Shown here piece by piece: positions 39,160 through 47,894 of a stretch of DNA of 64,000 bases; the stretch's first letter is position 1; each line of letters starts with the position of its first letter. Under the pieces are notes generated by a model. It did no database searches and was not told where the DNA came from. It worked only from the letters and a program-made list of their open reading frames with translations. The position numbers and the translations under genes are program-made. Source of the DNA: Leptoclinus maculatus (Eukaryota > Chordata > Actinopteri > Perciformes > Stichaeidae); contig JAVDOI010000043.1 in NCBI GenBank assembly GCA_032191485.1, positions 841,078-905,077 of the forward strand. Reading direction: 5' to 3'.

Positions 39160-40203
39160 TTCTATCTATTATTCTTTACCGTCAGTCTGTGTCTCTGCAT
39201 CAGTGTGTGTGCATGTTTTTACATGACCTGATTCATCTGATGAATGTGGTGTCCTGACGTCTCCCTCCTCCCGTTGTCCTCTCTCTGTCCGCTCCTTTTC
39301 ACATACAAAGCAGGGTCCACTCTGTCCCCTCCATCCGCTCTCTCCACCTCCTCCACTGCTCCGTCCATACCTGCCTCCGCGTCGTTGATTGTCTCGGAAA
39401 CACACATTAGAACAAACATTTTCAGACATTTCATCATCATTATCATAGTCAAATAGCATATTTTGTTTCCCTTTTTTCTTTTAATGGTTACGCTGCAGCA
39501 CTGTTGCTGTGTGTACACCATAATACTACTGGTGGGTGTTGCTCACCATAGTCTGTGTCCGATCTGGTGGATGCTGGCCTGTAGAGCTGTCCGTTGGAGT
39601 CCTCGCTCATGAGTTTGGTCAGCGCAGACACAATTTCAGCTAAATTGTCTGGCCTGGGATTTTTCGCGTTCGGGCTGGGCATGTCCAGAACAGTGGCAGG
39701 AGAAAAGTGTATGTGGAGTGGAGTTTTTGGAGGATCAGGCTGTTGAAGCTGTGGAGTTTGTTGTGAGATGGCTGAAGCAAAAGCAGAGGGAGGCAGACAC
39801 GGAGGAGGTCGCCTTCTGCACACCATTTCATACGCTTGGCTACAAATTAGGAGAATTAGTCACGTTATTTCCACATTTTATTTAATTATTTAATTGTCTT
39901 GTTTTACCTGTTGTTGTTTCAGTCTGTGTCTTTCTGTTCCCTTTTTGCGCTCTTGCGCCTCTTTCAGCCACATCTTCGCTTCGGTCAAACCCTCTGTCTT
40001 TTCTCTCTTTTTCTTTCCCTTACTTTTTTGTTCTATCTGTTCAGTGAAAAGTTGACATCCTGTGACTGTCAATTTCTCATTGAACCGATATTTTTCTTTC
40101 CATCTCTTTACATGTTTAATGCTTTCTCATCTTTCATCTTCATATATTTTATCTCTCCCTTTAAAGTTTCATCTTCACTGTTTTTGCTCGCGTTCGACCC
40201 CAT
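39160..40203 (-). pseudogene. ERV gag remnant
   Basis: An ATG at 40203 opens a frame beginning MGSNAS, a typical N-myristoylation context for a matrix protein. It hits a stop after about 30 codons. The matrix reading continues in another frame (charged, Lys/Glu-rich) at 39890-40072. A proline-rich frame follows at 39488-39840, then an Arg/Gly-rich, nucleocapsid-like segment at 39169-39459 with a partial zinc-knuckle cysteine pair (CFVC). The capsid region appears largely deleted. Confidence 0.6.
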
Positions 40204-40707
40204 TGTTTCTTATAGTTCATTTATTATTTTAAGGCTTCTTGAGCCAGGGTCGAAACTATTTCTAAACTGGTAGATTTGTCAATTTTAGTGTTCCTCGAAC
40301 CTAAGGTTACAATCTAAACCTAATAGTTTTGAACCTAAGTTTATTAATAGTCCTCCGACTAATAGCTATTTTGGATTCCCCGAATCTCAGGTTACCTCCC
40401 TCCAGTCCCCAGAACTGAATGATTTTGTAAGTCTCCCAGACTTTCAAATTAGTGAAAATAGATACTCTTTCTTAGATTCATCAAAGTGTTATTTTCGTCT
40501 AAAATTTTGTTTTAGATTACTTAACTCGTTTGTTAGATTTCGTCTAAACCCTGTTTTAGATAACTTAACTGTGGTCTTATTACCTGCAATGATTTCCAAC
40601 ACGGCCTGGTTCACCCAAAAGGATATCGTCACTCCGTCTCCCCCTCAGCCAGCAGATTCCTGGCCTCTCAATGTGCCAAACTATTCTCGTGTGAGAATAG
40701 GGTGGAG

Positions 40708-41489
40708 CAGTGGCGGCTGGTCCATAGAGGGCGCTAGGGCGCCGCCCCCCCTAGAGCTACAAAAAATAAAAATAAAAATAAAAATAAAAATAAAAATAAA
40801 ATTAAAAATATAAATAAAAATAAAATTTAAAATAAAAATAAACTATACAAATTGTCAATATTTGTGTTTTTGAAACATGGAATCACCCAGTAATATGTGT
40901 AAAATATGATATCTGCGGTAAATATATGCTTTTCCTGCTTGTCCTCTCTGCCTGTCTGCTCTTCCTCTCTGTGTGTGCACGTCTCAGCTGGCTGGGGCGC
41001 TGGAAAAACTGCCCCAAAGAGGCGGGTCTATAAAGCAGTTTAGCCAATGCTGAGTAAAGATATAAATGAGTGACATACAATTCAGCCAATCAGCGTCCTC
41101 AAATAGATTCAGCTTGGGGCAGTTTTTTTCCTGCCCCAAGCTGCGCGTTCTCGTCAGGAGAAGTCTCTACAGGAGAGCGCCAGTGTGAGCACTACTCCTC
41201 CAAGACCCGTTTGAGAGGAGAACTGAGAGGAGAAACTACTGAAAGAGCTGATCCCAGATCAGCCTGACCTCACAATCAGACAGCAGACTAGCAGGAAAGA
41301 GAAGCAGTACATGAAGCTTCTCTACTAGCTGTACACCAGACAGGTTTGACTAGCTGGATGACGTCATGATAATAACTTATTTATCTTTTTAAAACAACGG
41401 GGACAGAACCAGCATGGACAGTTAGGGAGTGAGGGACATGAAGCACCTGTCTGAGAAATGGATATATAGTTATATATATATATATATAT

Positions 41490-41566
<77 letters not shown>

Positions 41567-41955
41567 ATATTATAGTGAATATTATTATATGATATATATA
41601 TATATTATTATATTATACAGAATATTATATGATATATATATTATTATATTATACAGAATATTATATGATATATATATATATTATTATATTATACAGAATA
41701 TTATTATATGTTATATATATTATATTATACTGAATTCCCTGTGAGGGTGACTAAAATAAGATGTCCTGACGTGTTTGTGAAAGTGTTATTTACTGCTTTT
41801 TTTCGTGTTGGAATAAATGTTAAATATTTAACTGCAAAGTAGTAATGCGTGTTTGATACCTTAATTTGTTTGCATTAAATCATTCTGGGATGTTTGCTGA
41901 AATTGATTGGATGTGGCACAGCCCTACCAAGAACATTTTCCACCAGCCGCCACTG
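40708..41955. mobile_element. hAT DNA transposon (1248 bp) inserted in the ERV leader
   Basis: It begins CAGTGGCGGCTGGT and ends ACCAGCCGCCACTG, perfect 14 bp inverted termini. It is flanked by an exact 8 bp target duplication GGGTGGAG (40700-40707 and 41956-41963). No transposase frame remains. The interior carries an (AAAAT)n-type run at about 40763-40845 and a long AT/ATTATATGATAT minisatellite at about 41462-41730, so it is non-autonomous. It split the leader of the retroviral copy and is younger than that insertion. Confidence 0.92.
41462..41730. repeat. AT-rich micro/minisatellite inside the hAT element
   Basis: (AT)n and (GT)n runs are followed by three to four ~50 bp units containing ATTATATTATACAGAATATT. 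They produce repetitive Ile/Tyr-rich spurious frames. Confidence 0.9.
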
Positions 41956-42038
41956 GGGTGGAGGTCTTTAGTCAAGAGTCCTGGACTCTCCCGTGCACTG
42001 TTTCAGGATCAAAGCTGGAGAGAAGTAGGAGATGTTGA

Positions 42039-42058
42039 TTTCCGGCTCCGAAGGACCA
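42039..42058 (-). other. ERV primer-binding site, tRNA-Tyr-like
   Basis: The minus strand reads TGGTCCTTCGGAGCCGGAAA, four bases after the CA end of the LTR. It complements the 3' end of vertebrate tRNA-Tyr apart from one extra G and the last base. The tRNA identity is inferred from memory of tRNA-Tyr. Confidence 0.6.
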
Positions 42059-42062
42059 TTTA

Positions 42063-42573
42063 TGTTGGAAAAATTCACTCGAGACCGGTTGAAAATCATT
42101 AATCACAGGACATTTATTCTTTGCAAAGAAGGAGACAGAGTTGATTCACATACAGGATATGTACATCAAGGCCGCTCGGAGTTCTGACTCCGAGCTTCTG
42201 ATATTTATACTGAGTAAACAACATGCAATGGGCTGGCACAGGATTGGTTTACAATGAGGTCTTCGTCAAAAAAGGTGACACACACACACACAAAATGGCG
42301 TCCACGCCATGTAGTCTGGGAAGAGTGTCTGCAACTTCTGGCACAAAGGTCACTTAGCTCTGCTTCTATCTCAACACTTCTACAGTTCTTATTATCATTC
42401 CAATCCGGGACATTCTGCTCTCTCAGCAGACTAAACATCTGTAGAACCTAATGTCAGAGTAAGTTCACACACACATTCACATGAAGACGCAGGCCATAAA
42501 CGTCCAAGTGAAGACACCAGACTTTGTGAGCACACATATTATAATTAGTCATTTCGATTTTTTGACCCCAACA
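42063..42573 (-). repeat. ERV 5' LTR (511 bp)
   Basis: On the minus strand it opens TGTTGGGGTC and closes TTTTTCCAACA, so TGTTGG/CCAACA are its short inverted ends. A TATAAA (near 42210) precedes the presumed start of R, and AATAAA lies near 42113 before U5. The order U3-R-U5-PBS is correct for the minus strand. No second LTR copy was found within the window. Confidence 0.75.
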
Positions 42574-43371
42574 GAATCCTGCCTCGGAAGAACTGGAATA
42601 ACTGAGGGGGCCCCCACCAAGAGACCCATAAAATCAGCCCTTCCCTCTGAGGATATGACTGTTTCCTGTCCGGAGCAACAGGAAGACCAACCTCCAAAAG
42701 TGTTCGTTGAAAGTGGACGTCCGTTGCACACCTCCTGTCTGGTCAAAAGATTATTGTAAGTCACCATAGTGACTCGTGAATGAGTCCCTTTTGTTAACAG
42801 GGACAGGGTGATGTGAATGAGCAAGAATTGAATACAGGTGACTGACTGAAAGCATGCAAGAGACTTTGTATCAGAGACAAAAGACTGAGCAAATGCCACA
42901 TCCGTGGACGGAGCATCCTGCTGCAGCTCAGTCTTCTTTTGTTATAAGGAAATAAGGTGCATACCAAAAAAGATTGGTACTGAATCATGTTATATCTCAT
43001 TTATCTAGAAACAAAGGTCTTCAGTTGCACAGTTAATATTCAGGAGGAAAGCAGTTTGTGAGAGCTGTGTGAAGTGGAAAGTGAGTCCTTTTTTCTTTTG
43101 TACTTTAGAAATGATCATTTCAGAAGGTAAATTTCCCATGAAATGGATTGTCATGAACCTGAAATATTCTGTAATGAGCAAAAATTTGAATGCTTGTTTA
43201 TTAATAATGTGTTTAAGCTTACCAACTTTGTAAAAAAAAATTCAGTGCAGACAAAAAGTTATTACACGTCAATGTATGAAAAAATAATTCACAAATATCT
43301 TTCTGATGCACAAGAAACGAGTTTATTTCTTTAAAACAAGTAATATTTGTGCATGTGTAGTGTGGCCTTAG
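42574..43371. other. Non-coding stretch between the ERV and the duplicated block
   Basis: No gene recognised. The plus frame at 42481-42759 runs from the LTR into flanking sequence and has no family similarity. Confidence 0.4.
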
Positions 43372-43539
43372 GTTTTTTACCTAGTTAGTTAATTTAACAC
43401 TATTCTATTTCATTGTATATACTGTGCATTTTTGTTATTTTATCTTCTATATTCTGATATTTAATATGTCCTACTCTGTTATTTTATTGTATATATTGTG
43501 CATTTTTTAATACTTAATATTTTTGATTACTCTGTTACT

Positions 43540-43618
43540 TCGCTTACTTTGTATGTCTTTGCTGCTGTAACATACACATTTCCCCCTGGGGATGAATAAA
43601 GTATATATATATCTATCT
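43540..43618 (+). repeat. LINE/SINE 3' tail, unit A
   Basis: It reads 'gctgctgtaacatacacatttccccctggggatgaataaag' and ends in an ATCT/AT repeat, like the 3' ends of fish L2-like LINEs and their SINEs. An orthologous tail lies in unit B at 51480-51557, so it predates the duplication. Confidence 0.5.
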
Positions 43619-44113
43619 CCACACGGCACTAACTCTTCATCACATCACGTCGGACCTTCAGGGAGGTACCTTCAGGGACCTTAGTCCTTCTAAAGTTCAG
43701 AGAACACTCACACGGTTCTGGACTGGATCAGTTTTATTTACTTCTTCTGTATGAGAGTTACATTTTACAGTAAGAGGTTTACTAAAGGGCTTTAACATTT
43801 ACATACGGACAACATTCATTTAGGGAGAATCCTGGTCTGACACTAGACCTGGTCCTAGTCTGAGACTAGTTCAGGTCCTGGTCTAAGACTAGGCCTGGTT
43901 CTTGTCTGAGACTAGTTCAGGTCCTGGTCTGAGACTAGACCTGGTCGTACAATAAACACCCATAACTATGTTAAATCCACAGGTTACATAAAGTCACATT
44001 TTATTTTTAAAGGGTCACCAGTATCCGTCCATCCCGGACCCGTCCAGGTCCGCGGGCCGGTGTGTGGCCAGGTTGGACGGGTCCTCCGCGGTCACAGCTG
44101 GGGTTCGGCGGTG

Positions 44114-44118
44114 GTCCG
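44114..44118. repeat. Target site duplication of the Gypsy element (left)
   Basis: GTCCG directly precedes the TG end of the LTR and is repeated at 47120-47124. The uninterrupted unit B has a single GTCCG at the matching point, which confirms the insertion site. Confidence 0.95.
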
Positions 44119-44322
44119 TGTCGTGTTTCCAAATAAACGTGAGAACAGACTGCTCTTAACTCAACTCTTTATTCCATAGCTCCGCATGTACATTACTCTC
44201 ACGATCCAGACTCCTTCCCAGGTTGCCTTGCTTCACCCCCATTACCCCTGGGTCCTAAGTCCCCACATGTACAGCTTCCCATAACATCTATGTACCCACA
44301 TACATTTATAATAAATACCACA
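44119..44322 (-). repeat. Gypsy 3' LTR (204 bp)
   Basis: Same sequence as the right LTR plus 17 extra bases near its left end (between AAACGTGA and CTCAAC). AATAAA on the minus strand lies in the 'ctctttattcc' block. Confidence 0.93.
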
Positions 44323-44334
44323 TTTCCTCTTCCT
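44323..44334 (-). other. Gypsy polypurine tract
   Basis: AGGAAGAGGAAA on the minus strand directly abuts the 3' LTR, as expected for the plus-strand primer of reverse transcription. Confidence 0.85.
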
Positions 44335-44572
44335 AGAGAGCAAAGGGTAGACTGCCTTTGTCTCCTCAGACCTTAGAGGATTATTCTGCCTCTTTTGTTG
44401 GAAGGTCTGTTCCTATCTAAATCCTGAAAGAAGAACATTGTTAACATAGCCTCTGTGATTATTCAACCAAACATACTTAGGCATTTACAATTCTTTATAT
44501 TTCACATGTGCTCAAACTACACTTTTTAGAAAATGAACATAGGCTGGATTTCTTTTCTATAACCAGTAACCC

Positions 44573-46852
44573 TTAACAACCACGTCGCCTATTGGCGACC
44601 CCTGCTTTAGTGTCTCTGTTCGGGTCATACATGCCCAGCACAGGTGGACAAGAAAGTGCTTTTTTCAGTGTTTCAAACGCTGTGGCCTGGTCCACATCCC
44701 AGACCCAGCAATTTTTCTTCGAAAGAAGGTCGCGAAGTGCCTTGTCTTTCTCCGCCAAGTGAGGAATGAACTTTCCCAGCTGATTGACCATCCCAAGAAA
44801 ACTCCTCAACTCACTGACATTTGTGGGCGCCTTCATCTCCATGATGGCCTCTGTTTTCCTTGGATCAGGGCAGATGCCTGTGGCTGTGATGATGTGACCC
44901 AAGAAGACCACCTTGCTCTTCGAGAGTTCGCACTTGTCCACATTCAGGGTGATGCCTGCCTTTTCCAGTCTTTGTAGCACAGCATGGAGCCGAGCGTCAT
45001 GCTCTTCTTGATCCCACCCCCACACCAATATATCATCGATGTGGCAGACCAAGCCTTCTAGCCCCTCTATGACCTCTGCCATCATACACTGGAAATGCTC
45101 AGGTGCTGAGGCAATGCCAAATGGAAGACGGTTAAAGTGAAACCGCCCAAAGGGTGTAATAAATGTTGTGTACTTGGCTGATCCCTCAGCAAGTGGAACC
45201 TGCCAAAACCCCATGTTGGCATCCAGTTTGCTGAATATTTTCGCTCCGGCAAGCATACCAAGGCTCTGTTCTACTGATGACAGAATGTACTTTTCTCGAC
45301 ACACATACTCATTCAAACTGGTCAGGTCTACGCACAAACGCACCTTTTCACCATCTTTCTTGGGCACGACCACTATACCAGCACACCAATCAGTAGGCCC
45401 CTCCACACGGCTGATGACGCCCAGACTTTCCATGCGCTGGAGCTCCTCTTTGACTTTCCTCACCAACGGCAGTGGAATTCTCCTGGGGGTTTTCAAAGAA
45501 AATGGCACGGCCCCCTGTTTAAGCTTGATGGCATATGGTTGTTGAACCTCACCAAGGCCACTGCATAGCTTGGGGTAGCTTGACTTGAGGGTCGCCATGT
45601 CTATGCTGTCGACACGAATGAGTAACCCAAGGGCCACAATGGCTGGCAACCCAAGCAACGGCATGCTCAAGTTGTTGACCACATAGACCTTTGCCATGGT
45701 TTGCTTGGCTCCTACCCTCAGCAGCAGTCTGATGAAACCCAACACATCTAGAGGAATCCGTCCTGGAGCAAGCAAAGGCTTCTCTGCCTTCTGGAGGACA
45801 GGCTGCTGTGCATTGGAAAAAATGCTGTTAAAAACAGACTGTGACACAACAGTGACATCCGCTCCGGTGTCAAGTTTGAAAGTGAACATTTTGTCCATAC
45901 CGTCTATATCAACTGTCCATGGATTAGCATCAGATGACACAGAGCCAAGGAAGAAACTCTCCTCCTCTTCCTCAATACCAAGCACGGCTTTACCAGCAAG
46001 GCACACACGCTGGTAGTGACCTTTTCTTCCACAGGAATGGCACTCTGCATCCTTAGCAGGGCACTCGTGTTTAGGGTGGGGCATACCACCACATCTGTAA
46101 CACCGGGAGCTTTTTGGACTTGCACTCTGAGAGCTGTGTGACTTTGCGACATTACTTTGGAATTTGCCGAATTTAGGCTTTTCCTTTAGCTGTCTGCCTT
46201 TAAACACTCTGTCAACCGAGCAGATATCCATCTGTTTTACACCACTGGCATCACTCCTCAGTGTGTTTTGTTGCTTTTTGATCTCTTCTGATTGTCTTGC
46301 CATGTTAATTGCTTTTTCCAGGTCTAGATCTTTTTCCATTTGCATGCGTTCCGAGAGCCGCGTGTCCGCCAGCCCTACCACGATCCGGTCTCTGATAAGC
46401 TCGTCATGCAACATCCCATAATTGCAGTGCTCGGCTAATGCATACAGAGCAGTGACAAATGCATCGACAGTCTCATTTGCTTCCTGTTTGCGCATATTAA
46501 AACGTGCACGTTCGTAAACAATATTCTTTTTCACCACAAAGAACGACTGAAAACCATCCCTTACTTTAGTGTAATGGCGCTGTTCTGCATCACTGAGCTT
46601 CAAGCCTCTCAAGACATCATCAGCTTCGTCTCCCATACAATATATCAAAGTATTCACCTGGTTCTCTTCAGAGCTTGCTGTTAGGTTGCTTGCTTGGCGG
46701 AACCTTTCGAATCTACGGATCCATTTTGTCCACTCATGCGGCTTGGAAAAGTCAAAGGGCTCCGGCGGCTGTATGCTAAACGTAGCGCCTCGTGTGTTAG
46801 CCATTCTGCTAGCGCTAGCTCCTTCCCCGCTCTGCTCGTCGTCGTCACTCAT
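44573..46852 (-). CDS. Gypsy gag-protease-reverse transcriptase polyprotein, truncated
   Basis: A 759-codon uninterrupted frame with ATG at 46852, 67 nt past the primer-binding site. The gag part comes first. Two CX2CX4HX4C zinc knuckles lie at residues 251-264 and 271-284. The aspartic protease motif LDTGA is at 327-331. The reverse transcriptase spans about 460-700 with KLDANMGFWQ (first Asp near 544), LPFGIASAPEHFQ and the IDD active site at about 605-607. The RNase H should start after YDPNRDTK (near 749), but there the frame turns into ten foreign codons and stops. That junction holds 19 bp of hAT-like terminus. Gag and pol share one frame with no frameshift. Catalytic residues look intact up to the truncation. 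Confidence 0.92.
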   Translation of the reverse strand: MSDDDEQSGEGASASRMANTRGATFSIQPPEPFDFSKPHEWTKWIRRFERFRQASNLTASSEENQVNTLIYCMGDEADDVLRGLKLSDAEQRHYTKVRDGFQSFFVVKKNIVYERARFNMRKQEANETVDAFVTALYALAEHCNYGMLHDELIRDRIVVGLADTRLSERMQMEKDLDLEKAINMARQSEEIKKQQNTLRSDASGVKQMDICSVDRVFKGRQLKEKPKFGKFQSNVAKSHSSQSASPKSSRCYRCGGMPHPKHECPAKDAECHSCGRKGHYQRVCLAGKAVLGIEEEEESFFLGSVSSDANPWTVDIDGMDKMFTFKLDTGADVTVVSQSVFNSIFSNAQQPVLQKAEKPLLAPGRIPLDVLGFIRLLLRVGAKQTMAKVYVVNNLSMPLLGLPAIVALGLLIRVDSIDMATLKSSYPKLCSGLGEVQQPYAIKLKQGAVPFSLKTPRRIPLPLVRKVKEELQRMESLGVISRVEGPTDWCAGIVVVPKKDGEKVRLCVDLTSLNEYVCREKYILSSVEQSLGMLAGAKIFSKLDANMGFWQVPLAEGSAKYTTFITPFGRFHFNRLPFGIASAPEHFQCMMAEVIEGLEGLVCHIDDILVWGWDQEEHDARLHAVLQRLEKAGITLNVDKCELSKSKVVFLGHIITATGICPDPRKTEAIMEMKAPTNVSELRSFLGMVNQLGKFIPHLAEKDKALRDLLSKKNCWVWDVDQATAFETLKKALSCPPVLGMYDPNRDTKAGVANRRRGC

Positions 46853-46918
46853 TGAACCTGCTCACCGATCCTTGTCCTTCCCTTCGAACCGTCTTTCCTT
46901 CCTGAGTTAGTTTAACAG

Positions 46919-46932
46919 CACTTCTGACACCA
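46919..46932 (-). other. Gypsy primer-binding site (tRNA-Leu)
   Basis: TGGTGTCAGAAGTG on the minus strand directly follows the 5' LTR. It is complementary to the CACTTCTGACACCA 3' end of vertebrate tRNA-Leu (CAG/CAA type). Confidence 0.8.
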
Positions 46933-47119
46933 TGTCGTGTTTCCAAATAAACGTGACTCAACTCTTTATTCCATAGCTCCGCATGTACATTACTCTCACG
47001 ATCCAGACTCCTTCCCAGGTTGCCTTGCTTCACCCCCATTACCCCTGGGTCCTAAGTCCCCACATGTACAGCTTCCCATAACATCTATGTACCCACATAC
47101 ATTTATAATAAATACCACA
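46933..47119 (-). repeat. Gypsy 5' LTR (187 bp)
   Basis: Begins TGTCGTGTTTCC and ends ATACCACA on the plus strand. It matches the left LTR except for the 17 bp gap. The flanking GTCCG duplication is at 47120-47124. Confidence 0.93.
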
Positions 47120-47640
47120 GTCCGGACCGGGGAGGGTCCGGTGGGGTGGTCCACGGGAGACGGTTCCTCTGGTCCAGTACCGGGACCGTTAATACCGGAA
47201 CACATGTTCATGTTCACAGAGCTTCTGGTCCCGGTCCGTCCCGGTCCAGATGTGGGTCTCCAGATGAGGCCGTAGTAGACCGCCAGGAGACCCGCAGCCA
47301 GCGACACGGACAGGAAGTAGACCAGCACGGTGGCACGGACAGGAAGTAGACCAGCACGGTGGCCAGTCGGACCCACTTCCGGTCCAGGTGCTTCTTCTGG
47401 TCCCCGGTGTAGGTGGCTGGTCTACCGGGGTTCCAGCTCCGCGGGTCCAGCATGGTTCTGGTTCAGGACTGTCTGGAGGTCACTGATCCTGATTCTGGAG
47501 GAGGTCTGAATCCCGGTCCCTCTTCATCTGGACTCATCCAGCGGTTTATAGACCAGCTGCGTCAAGTACACCGAGTTCACCACGGACCGGAAGCTCCCGG
47601 ATCACGTCTTCAGAATAAAAGTCTCGTCTTTAGTATTTAA

Positions 47641-47894
47641 TTTGAAGCAACGTTTTATATTATATTATTTTATGTTATTTTGTATTATTTTATGTTATTT
47701 TATATTGTTTTATGTTATGTTATATTTTACTTTAATAATGTGTTATTTTATATTATTTTATATAACCCGGGTTACACTGACAGTCAGACTAAAGTCTCTC
47801 TGGTTAATCATCATCTGATTGTTTGTTCAGGTTAAAGTCTTGTTTAAGTTAAACTTTGTGTCCTCAGTCCAGAGCTTTCAGAACAACAGTCGAC
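47641..47894 (+). promoter_or_regulatory. Shared upstream region of INAFM-like A and C1q A
   Basis: The space between the divergent starts (47454-47894) holds an AT-rich low-complexity tract at 47641-47765, ending in a TATATAA (47759-47765) about 130 bp before the C1q ATG. The block after it, AACCCGGGTTACACTGAC, is conserved in unit B. The TATA function is inferred. Confidence 0.4.

Larger units (their letters stand above)
38050..42573 (-). mobile_element. Decayed endogenous retrovirus, 5' half plus pol debris
   Basis: Read on the minus strand, the order is LTR (42063-42573), primer-binding site, leader (interrupted by a hAT element at 40708-41955), gag from 40203, a protease-like fragment, then a reverse transcriptase C-terminal and RNase H fragment ending near 38050. 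Every coding part has frameshifts or stops. Most of the reverse transcriptase, all of integrase and env, and the 3' LTR are missing. The retroviral-type RNase H (Asp-rich VDGS and TDS-YA motifs) and a proline-rich gag point to an orthoretrovirus-like ERV. The genus is not determined, and it is not functional. Confidence 0.8.
44119..47119 (-). mobile_element. Ty3/Gypsy LTR retrotransposon, 3001 bp, internally deleted
   Basis: LTRs at 44119-44322 (3') and 46933-47119 (5') begin TG and end CA. They are identical except for a 17 bp segment missing from the right one. A GTCCG duplication flanks the element. On the minus strand the PBS (46919-46932) abuts the 5' LTR, a 759-codon gag-protease-RT frame follows, and a polypurine tract (44323-44334) abuts the 3' LTR. 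RNase H and integrase are absent, so it must have moved in trans. LTR identity indicates a recent insertion. The tRNA-Leu primer and single-frame gag-pol suggest the Mag/SURL side of Ty3/Gypsy, which is an inference. Confidence 0.95.
44015..47453 (-). pseudogene. INAFM2-like gene copy A, frameshifted and split by a Gypsy element
   Basis: Minus strand. The ATG at 47453 starts a frame with YTGDQKKHLDRKWVRLATVL followed by a hydrophobic segment, the InaF motif of vertebrate INAFM1/INAFM2 (small putative single-pass membrane proteins of unknown function). A 29 bp unit is tandemly duplicated at 47305-47333 and 47334-47362, inside the membrane segment. It shifts the frame, which then stops at 47214. 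The original frame resumes (LSVSLAAGLLAVYYGLIW) but is cut at 47120 by the Gypsy element. The last part of the gene lies beyond it at 44015-44118, with a TGA at 44015-44017. The copy is probably inactive unless its start is rebuilt by another transcript. The family call rests on the InaF motif. Confidence 0.8.

Noticed and set aside
41538..41744. Repetitive Ile/Tyr-rich frame (IYIIILYRILYD)
   Set aside because: Translation of an AT minisatellite inside a hAT element.
47214..47376. Two overlapping INAFM-like frames as two separate genes
   Set aside because: They are the two frames of one gene copy separated by a 29 bp tandem duplication, as shown by alignment with unit B.
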